Source: a virus. From it: a stretch of DNA of 21,065 nucleotides. Each line of letters opens with the position of its first letter. Within the stretch, counting starts at the first letter, position 1. Position numbers and translations under genes: made by a program. Positions 1 through 7,692 of the stretch are shown piece by piece. Under the pieces are notes generated by a model. That model was not told where the DNA came from. It saw only the letters and a list, made by a program, of their open reading frames with translations, and searched no databases. Where the stretch lies: IMG/VR virus record IMGVR_UViG_3300021964_000677, positions 1 through 21,065 of that record; one strand, given 5' to 3'.

Positions 1-2766
1 AAGCTGGAAGAAGGGGCAAGCAAAGACTATACCGCTAGTGCATCTACAAACACAGTAACGCTTAACTCAGGGGCAGCGGCAGGTGATGTTGTTGAGGTTC
101 TTGAGTATGGTCAGCCTAATTCCATTACTGACCTCTCTGATACGCCTAGTTCATTAGGCACGGCGGGCCAAACTCTTGTGGTCAACAGCGGTGGTACGGC
201 TCTTGAGTTCGGCTCGGTTTCTGGCGGTTCTATGACTGTCTATAACGATCTGAACGGCACAGACGGTACACCTAGCGGTTATACTTATCTAACGAATGCC
301 AGTAGCCCATCAAACGGTGACCTTGCTTTTGTCACGGCAAATAACACAGTTTATGTTCGTGCAGCTTCTGGGTGGCGCAAGATTGCTACGATACAAGAAG
401 CGCCAAGTGCAGTAACAGGTCAGGCAGCTAGTTATCCTAATATTGGGCAAAACGCTACGACTGACATCACACTTTCAACGACTGACCCAGAAGGCTTTGA
501 TGTTACGTGGTCTTATGTTGTGGGTGGTAATGGCACTCTATCAGGCAGCAATATCAATAACAGCAATGGCGACACTCTCGCATCTATTGCAGTTCAAACA
601 GCAAATTCTAACAGTGGCGGTACTAATACAATAACCTACCGCATTACCCGCCAAACAACGACTATTGCTGGCGATTTCACTATTACGTTTACGGCGACTG
701 ATAGCCAATCAACTGGCACTTCAGACACAGGTGCTATATCCTTTGAGCTTGCTTTTACTATTGCCGATAGCCACCATACGTCATTACTTATGGCGACTGA
801 CGGATCGGCTGGTGCTAACTCAACAATTACTGATACACCAGCATCAGGCAACACCGCAAAAACACCTACAGTTGTTGGTGATATTTATGCTGGCACGTTT
901 AGCCCGTATCGACATGGTGGGTATAGTACCTATTTTGATGGGAACGATTATCTAGCTGTCACGAAATCTACTGATTTAGATTTGGATACAAACAACTGGA
1001 CTATAGAATGCTGGCTTAATTTAACAAACCCATCAGCTACACAAGCAGTTTACAGTTTTGGTTACGAAACACAGACTACTAGAGGGTGTATAATATATTT
1101 ATACGGCGGAAATTTACATTTCGCTTATTCGACAACTGGAAGCAACAACACCGATACTTCTATGGGCAGTCACGGAATTGTTGCAAATGAATGGACCCAT
1201 CTTTCTGTCGTTAGAAATGGAAGTACGATTACTGGCTATATAAATGGGGCTGCTCTAGGCACTACGATAAATATTGGTGCCTCTGATATTTATTACCCTA
1301 GTTCGGGCAATGTTCGCATAGGAGGAGATGGAACAAATTTCGTAACAGGCTATATATCTGATTTTAGGTTAGTAAATGGAACAGCAATTACACCAGCATC
1401 AGGTGGCCCAACTGAGCGCCTTACTGCCGTAACAAATACCAAACTACTTGCTTGCCATCTTCCATACTTTGCAGACAGTTCCTCTAGCTCTCACTCAATC
1501 ACAACAAGCGGCGACCCTGAGACAAAACCATTTGGCCCGTATGATTACGATGAATATGACGAAAGCATCAACGGCGGGTCGCTATATTTTGATGGGTCTG
1601 ATTATCTTAGTCTTGGCACAGATAGTGACTTTTTAATAGGAAGCAACGACTACTCAATCGAAGCATGGGTCTATTTTACATCTGCAAGTTTTCCCCAAGG
1701 TTGGGTTAATCATCAGAACTCTACAACCTCTGCATCAGCAGGTCAGTTTATTGCGTATTTTTACACAAATAATAGTATTCGTATTACCGACCACACAGCT
1801 AACAGACCAGCAGTTGTATGCACATTGCCAGAGACTTTGGTTGCAAACACATGGTATCATGTTTCAATGAATCGTTACGACTCCAATACATCATTTAAAG
1901 TTTATTTAAATGGCGTTGAAGCAACAAATTACACAACAAGTAATGGCGATGGTAGATTTACAAACTATAGCAGTCAAGGAACAGTGACGGTTGGCGTTAA
2001 CGCTACACCAATTTGGTTTACGGGTTATATGGCTGATTTTAGATGGCTTGTAGGTTCTAGCGCATACACAACTGATGGAACACCGCCTACTTCGCCACTT
2101 TCAGCTATAACTAATACTAAGCTGCTCCTGAAAGGCACAGACGCTCACGTTATTGATAAGTCTCAGGGGAATAATCTGAAGTTGTTTGGAACAACAGCGG
2201 CGGTAACAAGTTCAAGCAGCCCAACCCCACCTAATAACACCACTATATCATCACAAAACTCAATCTTTTTTGATGGTAATTCTGACTACATCACACTCGC
2301 TGATAATGAATTATATGGCTGGGGAACAGGAAGTTGGACGTTTGAGGTTTGGCTGTACATAACTAAAACGGGTGGTTTCAACGCCATCTTTGATACACGG
2401 GTGGGTACAGGCACAGAAACAGGCTCTTTTGGTTTGGGGGTGCATACCACTGGTCGGGTTCAAATGTTTTCAAGCCCATCGGCATTTTATTACCCAACAG
2501 ATACATTAAGTTTTAATACGTGGCAGCATCTAGCAATTGTGAAAGATGCAGACACAAGCACAACCACAATGTATTTTAATGGTACGGCTGCATCTACAAC
2601 CTACTCTGACACAAGAAATTATGGGGCAAGTCAGCCCGTTCAAATAGGTAAAGACGATACAACCTCAAATTACTTTGGTGGGTACATGCAAGACCTTAGA
2701 ATAACTAAGGGTAAAGCTCGCTACACCAGCAACTTCACTGTCCCATCTGCACCACTGAAAGGCTAA
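1..2766 (+). CDS. Tail fibre / adhesin with three LamG domains (5' end missing)
   Basis: The reading frame is open from base 1, so this is the 3' part (921 visible residues) of a longer gene; the GTG at 178 is only an internal valine codon. The first ~60 residues look like a fibre linker (SITDLSDTPSSLGTAGQ). An Ig/cadherin-like stretch follows at about 390-770 (STTDPEGFDVTWSY). Then come three LamG (concanavalin A-like lectin) domains at about 916-1395, 1573-2070 and 2257-2740. Each opens with a FDG motif (YFDGNDY, YFDGSDY, FFDGNSDY), has a central W-T/Y-H-x-S or W-Q-H-L-A strand, and ends with GY-[IM]-x-DxR. LamG domains bind carbohydrates in other proteins, so a role in attaching to host surface glycans is likely (inference). 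The next gene starts three bases after the stop. The family is called with good confidence; whether it is a side fibre or a head fibre cannot be told. Confidence 0.85.
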   Translation, partial: KLEEGASKDYTASASTNTVTLNSGAAAGDVVEVLEYGQPNSITDLSDTPSSLGTAGQTLVVNSGGTALEFGSVSGGSMTVYNDLNGTDGTPSGYTYLTNASSPSNGDLAFVTANNTVYVRAASGWRKIATIQEAPSAVTGQAASYPNIGQNATTDITLSTTDPEGFDVTWSYVVGGNGTLSGSNINNSNGDTLASIAVQTANSNSGGTNTITYRITRQTTTIAGDFTITFTATDSQSTGTSDTGAISFELAFTIADSHHTSLLMATDGSAGANSTITDTPASGNTAKTPTVVGDIYAGTFSPYRHGGYSTYFDGNDYLAVTKSTDLDLDTNNWTIECWLNLTNPSATQAVYSFGYETQTTRGCIIYLYGGNLHFAYSTTGSNNTDTSMGSHGIVANEWTHLSVVRNGSTITGYINGAALGTTINIGASDIYYPSSGNVRIGGDGTNFVTGYISDFRLVNGTAITPASGGPTERLTAVTNTKLLACHLPYFADSSSSSHSITTSGDPETKPFGPYDYDEYDESINGGSLYFDGSDYLSLGTDSDFLIGSNDYSIEAWVYFTSASFPQGWVNHQNSTTSASAGQFIAYFYTNNSIRITDHTANRPAVVCTLPETLVANTWYHVSMNRYDSNTSFKVYLNGVEATNYTTSNGDGRFTNYSSQGTVTVGVNATPIWFTGYMADFRWLVGSSAYTTDGTPPTSPLSAITNTKLLLKGTDAHVIDKSQGNNLKLFGTTAAVTSSSSPTPPNNTTISSQNSIFFDGNSDYITLADNELYGWGTGSWTFEVWLYITKTGGFNAIFDTRVGTGTETGSFGLGVHTTGRVQMFSSPSAFYYPTDTLSFNTWQHLAIVKDADTSTTTMYFNGTAASTTYSDTRNYGASQPVQIGKDDTTSNYFGGYMQDLRITKGKARYTSNFTVPSAPLKG

Positions 2767-2769
2767 CTC

Positions 2770-5268
2770 ATGTTAGGATTTCACCCATTAGCCGCCGCCC
2801 CGTTAGGTGGACTCGCTGGTGGTAACGCTATTACTTTATCTGTTGATGCTGGTAGTTTTACTCAGACAGGTCAGACTGTTGGTTTAAATAAGGCTATTAA
2901 ACTATCCGTTGATGTTGGTAGCTTCTCTGTAAACGGTCAGACGGTAGGTTTATTTAAAGCGCTCACAAGAACGGCTGACAGTGACAGTTTTACCCTTACG
3001 GGGCAAGACGTAGATTTAACCAAAGCCCTTAATGTCGATATTGATAGTGGCAGCTTTAGTCTGAGTGGGCAAGATGCTACTTTAAACCATTTTGTAATTG
3101 GTCAAATTACAGAGTCCACTGCAGTCACTGCCTCTGTAGCGGGTAGGCTTGCTGTTGATGGCGATATTACCGAAAACATTGCAGTTACTGCATCTGCCGC
3201 TAGTAGGCTTGCTGTTGATGGCGATATTACTGAGTCAATAGCAATAACTGCTACTGCACAAGCAATAGGTGACATAGCATTTGTAGCTGATGCGGGGGCA
3301 TTTAGCCTTTCTGGACAAGATGTTGTTTTAAGTGCGGGTAGCACTCTTGAAGTAAGCTCTGGTTCATTTACTACAACTGGAAATGCTGTTGACCTTTTCA
3401 GAGCAATTACAATGCCAGCGACATCTGGCACCTTTACTGTCAGTTTACAGGGCGCAGCTAAACTTATTACTGAAGTAACGCCTAATGGTAACTTCTCTCT
3501 TAGCGGTCAAGATGTTGGTTTTTATCTTGGTCAGTCTTTTGAATTAAATAATGGCAGCTTTAATTTAAGTGGTCAAAACGTAACATTTAATAAAGCACAA
3601 AACATTGAAGCGGTTAATGGCTCCTTTACCCTTAACAGCCAAGAAGTAAATTTAAACGTAAGTAAAAATGTCAGTGTTGCATCAGGATCATTTAGTCTTA
3701 GTGGTCAAAATATAAATACAAATAGAGGTTATAGTTTAGCGGCTTCAGATGGCAGTTTTAGTCTGAGTGGTCAAACTGTAAACTTAAAGAAATCAGTTAA
3801 AATTATTGCAAACAACGGAAGCTTTAATGTTTCTGGACAAGTTATAGATTTAATTAAGAGCCTTAATGTATCAGCGGTTAATGGAAGTTTTGTTTTAAAT
3901 GGCCAGTCTGTTAATCTAGCGCGTGGCAAGCTTTTTGACATTGATAACGGTACATTCACTGTTTCTGGGCAAGATATTACCCTTCAAAAAGCGCCCAAGT
4001 TACAAGTTACATCAGGAACATTTACTTTAAGCTTGCAAGGCGCAGCTAAACTAATAACGGAAGTTACGCCTAACGGAAGCTTTGCAGTTACAGGTCAAGA
4101 CGCGACCTTTGTAAAACAAATTAACATCTCGGCAGAAAGCAACAGCTTTATATTAACTGGTCGTGATGCAACACTTATTAAAGATGTAAAAGTTGCGCTT
4201 GATAGCGGATCATTCAATAGCACAGGTCAATCAGTAAATTTAATTAAGGATGTTAAGCTTGAGGCTGGTGCAGGAAGCTTTACAGCTTCTGAGCAAGATG
4301 TTGGTCTTAAAGTTGCAAAAGTATTAAGTGCTTCAAGTGGTAGTTTTGTAGTCTCTGGTCAAACAATAGATTTTAATAAAGCTCTCAAGGTTGCTCTTGG
4401 CACTGGATCATTTTCTATAAGCGGTCAAGAGCTAGATTTTGGTATTGGTAAAAACTTTGAAGCTGGTTCTTTTGTCTTATCAGGTCAAGCCGTCAATTTA
4501 AATAAATCGCCAATCTTATCAGTAGATAGTGGAATAATATCTGTTGAAGGCAAAGATGTAGATTTAGTTAGAACGTCTAACCTTTCTGTAGAAAGTGGTA
4601 GCTTCAGTATCAGCGGTCAAGAGCTTGACTTTGATATTAGCGAGGGTTTTGAAGCTGGCTCCTTTATACTTACAGGACAGGCGGTAAACTTTAACAAAGC
4701 TCCTTCTTTAAGCCTTGATGAAGGCGATTTCTCTGTTTCTGGTCAAGACATTGCACTTCTTAAAGATGTAAAAATATCTATTGATAGTGGCAGCTTCTCC
4801 GCAACTGGAAAAGAAATAGACTTTGGTATTAGTGAAAGTTTTGAGCGTGGTACGTTCGCGCTTGATGGTCAAGCGATTGACTTATTTAAAACTGTTAAGA
4901 TACTTGGCAATGAAGGTTCGTTTAGCTTAGTTGGTCAAGATGTAAGCCTTCCAAGGGCGAGAGAAATTTCTCTTGATGCAGGTAACTTTACACTTACTGG
5001 TCAAGATATAACCAAAGACATAACTGAAGTTATTGATGCTGGTAGCTTTACTTTAACAGGGCAAAATGTCCTTATTATAAGCCCACTAAGAATTACGTTA
5101 GAAGTAAATCAATTTAATATAAGCCTTTCAGAAGTCAATTTGATTGCAGACGTAGCTAGAGTAAGGTCTGAAGATCAAAACTACATCAGAGTATTTACAG
5201 TTGCCAATGAAAATAATGTCGTATCGCTTAACCCTTCTTCTAACAGTGTTAAATTAGAGGCTGCATAA
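2770..5268 (+). CDS. Giant tandem-repeat virion protein (about 33 x 22-residue beta repeats)
   Basis: An 832-residue protein of unknown function. After a short N-terminus (MLGFHPLAAAPLGGLAG) nearly all of it is a 22-residue repeat with consensus DSGSFSLSGQDVxLxKAxxL. I count about 33 units between bases 2845 and 5163. The array is broken once, near 3106-3290, by three copies of a different 20-residue unit beginning ITES/ITEN. No signal peptide, membrane segment or catalytic motif is seen. The alternating hydrophobic pattern and Gly/Ser turns suggest two short beta strands per unit, perhaps a beta-solenoid or long fibrous shaft (inference). The C-terminal ~35 residues (from about 5164) are non-repetitive and may be an anchor or cap. 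Between a LamG fibre and a BppU-N-like protein, an extended surface fibre is the best guess. The stop and the next ATG share a base (TAATG). Confidence 0.75.
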   Translation: MLGFHPLAAAPLGGLAGGNAITLSVDAGSFTQTGQTVGLNKAIKLSVDVGSFSVNGQTVGLFKALTRTADSDSFTLTGQDVDLTKALNVDIDSGSFSLSGQDATLNHFVIGQITESTAVTASVAGRLAVDGDITENIAVTASAASRLAVDGDITESIAITATAQAIGDIAFVADAGAFSLSGQDVVLSAGSTLEVSSGSFTTTGNAVDLFRAITMPATSGTFTVSLQGAAKLITEVTPNGNFSLSGQDVGFYLGQSFELNNGSFNLSGQNVTFNKAQNIEAVNGSFTLNSQEVNLNVSKNVSVASGSFSLSGQNINTNRGYSLAASDGSFSLSGQTVNLKKSVKIIANNGSFNVSGQVIDLIKSLNVSAVNGSFVLNGQSVNLARGKLFDIDNGTFTVSGQDITLQKAPKLQVTSGTFTLSLQGAAKLITEVTPNGSFAVTGQDATFVKQINISAESNSFILTGRDATLIKDVKVALDSGSFNSTGQSVNLIKDVKLEAGAGSFTASEQDVGLKVAKVLSASSGSFVVSGQTIDFNKALKVALGTGSFSISGQELDFGIGKNFEAGSFVLSGQAVNLNKSPILSVDSGIISVEGKDVDLVRTSNLSVESGSFSISGQELDFDISEGFEAGSFILTGQAVNFNKAPSLSLDEGDFSVSGQDIALLKDVKISIDSGSFSATGKEIDFGISESFERGTFALDGQAIDLFKTVKILGNEGSFSLVGQDVSLPRAREISLDAGNFTLTGQDITKDITEVIDAGSFTLTGQNVLIISPLRITLEVNQFNISLSEVNLIADVARVRSEDQNYIRVFTVANENNVVSLNPSSNSVKLEAA
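2845..5163 (+). repeat. Protein-coding repeat array, period 66 bp (22 residues), with higher-order periods
   Basis: About 33 units match the pattern GSFxxxGQxVxLxK. Most are 22 residues and a few are 20. Bases 4333-4908 form a higher-order period of exactly 192 bp (64 residues = 22+20+22) repeated three times; the middle unit of each copy is the short form (GQELDFGIGKNF, GQELDFDISEGF, GKEIDFGISESF). A rarer unit variant, LQGAAKLITEVTPNG, occurs twice, at about 3445 and 4033, which is 196 residues or nine units apart. The DNA has diverged more than the protein in most units, which points to old duplications under selection for protein shape. Confidence 0.85.
3106..3285 (+). repeat. Interrupting 60-bp (20-residue) tandem repeat, three copies
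   Basis: Three consecutive 20-residue units begin ITESTAVTAS, ITENIAVTAS and ITESIAITAT; the third is degenerate at its end. The first two share an exact 27-bp stretch (3144-3170 and 3204-3230) coding for part of RLAVDGDIT. This is a different repeat family from the surrounding 22-residue array, and the near-identical DNA suggests a younger duplication. Confidence 0.8.
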
Positions 5269-5591
5269 TGCCCTTTTACTTAAAACAAAACGACACTGCT
5301 CCTTCTATAAGAGCCACACTCAAAGATGGTAGTGGTAATGTAATAGATCTTACAGGGGCCAGTGTAAATTTTCACATGAAAGACCTGAATGGTACAATTA
5401 AAATTGATGCCTCTGCAGTTGTAATTGACCCTGCTACAAGCGGAATAGTTCAATACAACTGGACCAGTTCCAACACAGATACTGCGGGGCCTTATTCTGC
5501 AGAGTTTGAAGTTACTTACTCAGATGGCAGTGTAGAAAGTTTTCCCAATGATGGGAACATTGGAATACTTATCACTAAAGAGTTAAACTGA
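5268..5591 (+). CDS. Small BppU-N-like virion protein
   Basis: A 107-residue protein that resembles the N-terminal domain of phage baseplate upper proteins (BppU family). The visible pattern is a lysine/threonine-rich first strand, then LKDGSGNVIDLTGASVNFHM, a DPATSGIVQYNW hairpin, and GPYSAEFEVTYSDG followed by SFPNDGNIGILI. In lactococcal phages this domain fixes receptor-binding proteins to the tail tip; here the domain stands alone, without the fibre-like C-terminal part. It could serve as an adaptor that anchors one of the two large upstream adhesins (inference from position). Its start overlaps the upstream stop (TAATG) and its stop overlaps the next start (TGATG), so translation is probably coupled to both. 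Family assignment rests on pattern memory only. Confidence 0.6.
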   Translation: MPFYLKQNDTAPSIRATLKDGSGNVIDLTGASVNFHMKDLNGTIKIDASAVVIDPATSGIVQYNWTSSNTDTAGPYSAEFEVTYSDGSVESFPNDGNIGILITKELN

Positions 5592-6310
5592 TGACCACTT
5601 GGGGTCGCCACCTTTATGAGCATGATCCACTGGCTATCGCTAAAGGTGAGGTGAATGATTATCAAGTTAGAAATATAGCTGGTTATCAGGAAAGCGTATC
5701 AACAACTTTTATACCCACTTGGGCATATGCTACAGTTTATACTTATCCTACCTCTGCTGTAACAATGGATGTAGCAAGTACAGATACAGTAAATGACAAT
5801 GGGTATATTGTGCGGATTGTGGGGCTGGATGCAGATTATAAGATTATATCTGAAGACGTTACTATACCAGCCACAACAACAAAATCTTTTTATAGAATTA
5901 ATGACGTATTGTTTTTCAACACTGATGGCAATCAAGGTTTAATTACAGTGTCCAATGGTGGGACAGTTTACGCAGCCATAAGAGCGGGTGATGGTAAAAA
6001 CCAAGCTAGTTTTTTCACTGTACCAGCAGGATATAGTTTTTACCTTTATCGTATAGATGCCTTTTCCAATGACACTACCTCTGGTAAAACTGGCCTGTTT
6101 AGGAATGTCTATGTAAATAACTTAGGTCATTTTTTCACAGTGTCTAGGACAACCTTTTCTAACACTATGAATATCGTACATTCACTGCCCCTTAAATATT
6201 TCGAGAAAACTGATGTGCAATTTCAAGTTAGAACGGGCCAAGGTACACATGAAATGAATATTTATGCTGAAGGTGTATTAGCTAAGAATATAGTTAGGGG
6301 TGAACCGTAA
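5591..6310 (+). CDS. Virion-type protein of unknown function
   Basis: A 239-residue protein with no name I can support. It is beta-rich and soluble, without signal peptide or membrane segment. The middle part (RIVGLDADYKIISEDVTIP at about residues 75-95, GQGLITVSNGG-like strand near 115-125, then ASFFTVPAGYSFYLYRID near 140-158) recalls a family of structural proteins found in marine cyanophages and related phages: a GLDADY strand, a repeated turn, then a TVPAG strand. Such proteins are found in virions but their role is not settled. It lies between the adhesin genes and the capsid protease and overlaps both neighbours by one base. A tail- or head-surface protein is the most likely reading. 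Confidence 0.5.
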   Translation: MTTWGRHLYEHDPLAIAKGEVNDYQVRNIAGYQESVSTTFIPTWAYATVYTYPTSAVTMDVASTDTVNDNGYIVRIVGLDADYKIISEDVTIPATTTKSFYRINDVLFFNTDGNQGLITVSNGGTVYAAIRAGDGKNQASFFTVPAGYSFYLYRIDAFSNDTTSGKTGLFRNVYVNNLGHFFTVSRTTFSNTMNIVHSLPLKYFEKTDVQFQVRTGQGTHEMNIYAEGVLAKNIVRGEP

Positions 6311-7692
6311 TGCCCTATTCTCGTAACTCAGAGCTTCCAAAAGCAGTTAGGCAAACCGTGCCAGAGGAAAAACAAACACAGTTTCGTCGTGTCTTCAACT
6401 CAGTTTATGCAGATACCAAGAGTGATCAAAGAGCTTTTTCTGCCGCTTGGTCTGCAGTAGAGAAAAGACAGATGGATGAAGATTTGTTCACTAACCCTGC
6501 AGAAGCTCGCACAAGAGCGAGGATGATGGGAATTGGTGAAGATATCCACACACACTTTATGAACGGTCAGGCTTACTACATGCCAGCGGCTACGCATGAA
6601 GCATATATGGAATACTACAATCAGATTGGTGATATAGATGATAAGGAAGAGCCTGATGATTTACTTTCTAGGGTCTTGACCGCTATCATTCAAGAGATCA
6701 CCAAGGTTGATATGTCTACGCTGGAAAGTAAGGCAAGCGACCACAATAAAAAACATGGGGGTAAAGGTAAGGTAACTGCTTCTACCTTACGTCAGGTTTA
6801 CGACAGGGGTATTGGCGCATACAAGACAAACCCGTCTTCTGTAAGACCTAATGTGTCCTCTAAAGAACAATGGGCTATGGCGCGTGTCAACAACTTCTTA
6901 CGTACTATTCGCACTGGTCGTTTCCGTAGCGGTAAACACGATACTGATTTACTCCCTACTAAACACCCCCTGTCAACAAGAAAGAATGACGTGTGGGATG
7001 AGAGTGAACTGCCTACCGAAGCAGCCATCAATAAAGCAGACAAACCTTTAAACAAACCGTTTAGGCTTCCCTCTGGATCAAGCAAGAAGTTTGGGGTTTA
7101 TGTTAAAGATGGTGACAAAACCAAGAAAGTAACTTTTGGTGATCCTAATATGGAGATTCGCCGTGATGATCCCAAAGCCAGAGCCAACTTTCGTAGTCGT
7201 CATTCGTGCGATACTGCAACTGATAAGACAACTGCGAGATATTGGTCTTGTCGTATGTGGGAGAAAGGAGCCACAGTGAGTGACTTAACTAAAACAGAGA
7301 TCGAAGGGAAGATCCTCAAGACAGACGAAGAACAACGTATTGTCTATGGATGGGCTTCCGTTATCACTGAGGGGGGTGAACGAGTAGTTGACCGTCAAGG
7401 TGATGTAATCGAAGCCGACACACTTGTTAAAGCCGTGAATGATTTCATGGAACATATTCGTGTCGGTAAAACAATGCACACAGGTAAAATGACAGGGCGT
7501 GTAATTCACTCTCTGCCTATCACTAAGGAAATTGGTGAAAGCCTTGGCATACAGAGTGACCGTGAAGGATGGGTTGTGGCTTACAAAGTCTACGACGATG
7601 ATGTCTGGGATAAGGTCAAATCTGGTGAACTTGCGGCCTTCAGTATCGGTGGTCGTGCAATCAAGGAGAAACTTGAAGATGAATCTTCTTAA
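6310..7692 (+). CDS. Multidomain capsid maturation protease (ChaB - DUF5824-like - KKF/YWSC module - XkdF)
   Basis: A 460-residue protein with four parts. Residues 1-54 are a ChaB-like domain (LPKAVRQTVPEEKQTQFRRV, then FSAAWSAV). About 100-220 is a DUF5824-like region (NKKHGGKGKVTASTLRQVYD, then QWAMARVNNFLRTI). About 255-320 is a conserved phage module (SKKFGVYVKDG, FGDPNMEIRRDDPKARANFR, HSC at 298-300, YWSC ending at Cys314). About 323-460 is the XkdF-type prohead serine protease (GWASVITEGGERVVDRQGDV, His in GKTMHTGK, Ser in LAAFSIGGRA). The protease would cut scaffold and capsid precursors during head maturation; the roles of the front modules are unknown. An internal ribosome binding site and GTG sit exactly at the junction of the third and fourth parts. 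The end overlaps the scaffold gene by 14 bases. Confidence 0.85.
   Translation: MPYSRNSELPKAVRQTVPEEKQTQFRRVFNSVYADTKSDQRAFSAAWSAVEKRQMDEDLFTNPAEARTRARMMGIGEDIHTHFMNGQAYYMPAATHEAYMEYYNQIGDIDDKEEPDDLLSRVLTAIIQEITKVDMSTLESKASDHNKKHGGKGKVTASTLRQVYDRGIGAYKTNPSSVRPNVSSKEQWAMARVNNFLRTIRTGRFRSGKHDTDLLPTKHPLSTRKNDVWDESELPTEAAINKADKPLNKPFRLPSGSSKKFGVYVKDGDKTKKVTFGDPNMEIRRDDPKARANFRSRHSCDTATDKTTARYWSCRMWEKGATVSDLTKTEIEGKILKTDEEQRIVYGWASVITEGGERVVDRQGDVIEADTLVKAVNDFMEHIRVGKTMHTGKMTGRVIHSLPITKEIGESLGIQSDREGWVVAYKVYDDDVWDKVKSGELAAFSIGGRAIKEKLEDESS
7264..7278 (+). promoter_or_regulatory. Internal Shine-Dalgarno (AAAGGAG) and in-frame GTG start
   Basis: AAAGGAG at 7264-7270 lies five bases before an in-frame GTG at 7276, which begins MSDLTKTEIEGKILK. 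This is among the best ribosome binding sites in the window and falls exactly at the border between the YWSC module and the XkdF protease. Starting here gives a free protease of 138 residues (7276-7692). The use of this start is inferred. Confidence 0.55.
7276..7692 (+). CDS. Candidate nested short form: free XkdF-type protease, 138 residues
   Basis: This is the same frame and stop as the 460-residue protein, but initiated at GTG 7276. It contains the whole XkdF-like domain with the candidate catalytic His (GKTMHTGK) and Ser (AFSIGGRA) and none of the ChaB, DUF5824-like or YWSC modules. Many phages encode a stand-alone XkdF protease of about this size, so the short form would be complete on its own. 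If both starts are used, the long form could place a few tethered proteases in the head while the short form supplies the bulk. It is listed separately as a hypothesis; the long form is the certain gene. Confidence 0.45.
   Translation: MSDLTKTEIEGKILKTDEEQRIVYGWASVITEGGERVVDRQGDVIEADTLVKAVNDFMEHIRVGKTMHTGKMTGRVIHSLPITKEIGESLGIQSDREGWVVAYKVYDDDVWDKVKSGELAAFSIGGRAIKEKLEDESS
7663..7668 (+). promoter_or_regulatory. Ribosome binding site deciding the scaffold start
   Basis: AAGGAG sits ten bases before ATG 7679, inside the end of the protease gene. It supports 7679 rather than the in-frame GTG at 7532, which lies deep in the protease domain and would add 49 residues without family character. Confidence 0.75.

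Noticed and set aside
178-2766. Start of the LamG gene at GTG 178
   Set aside because: The frame is open back to base 1 and the residues before 178 read as fibre sequence (SITDLSDTPSSLGTAGQ); the gene starts outside the window.
3102-3431. Minus-strand frame with repeats opposite the 22-residue repeat gene
   Set aside because: Its repeats are only the antisense image of the ITES units on the + strand.
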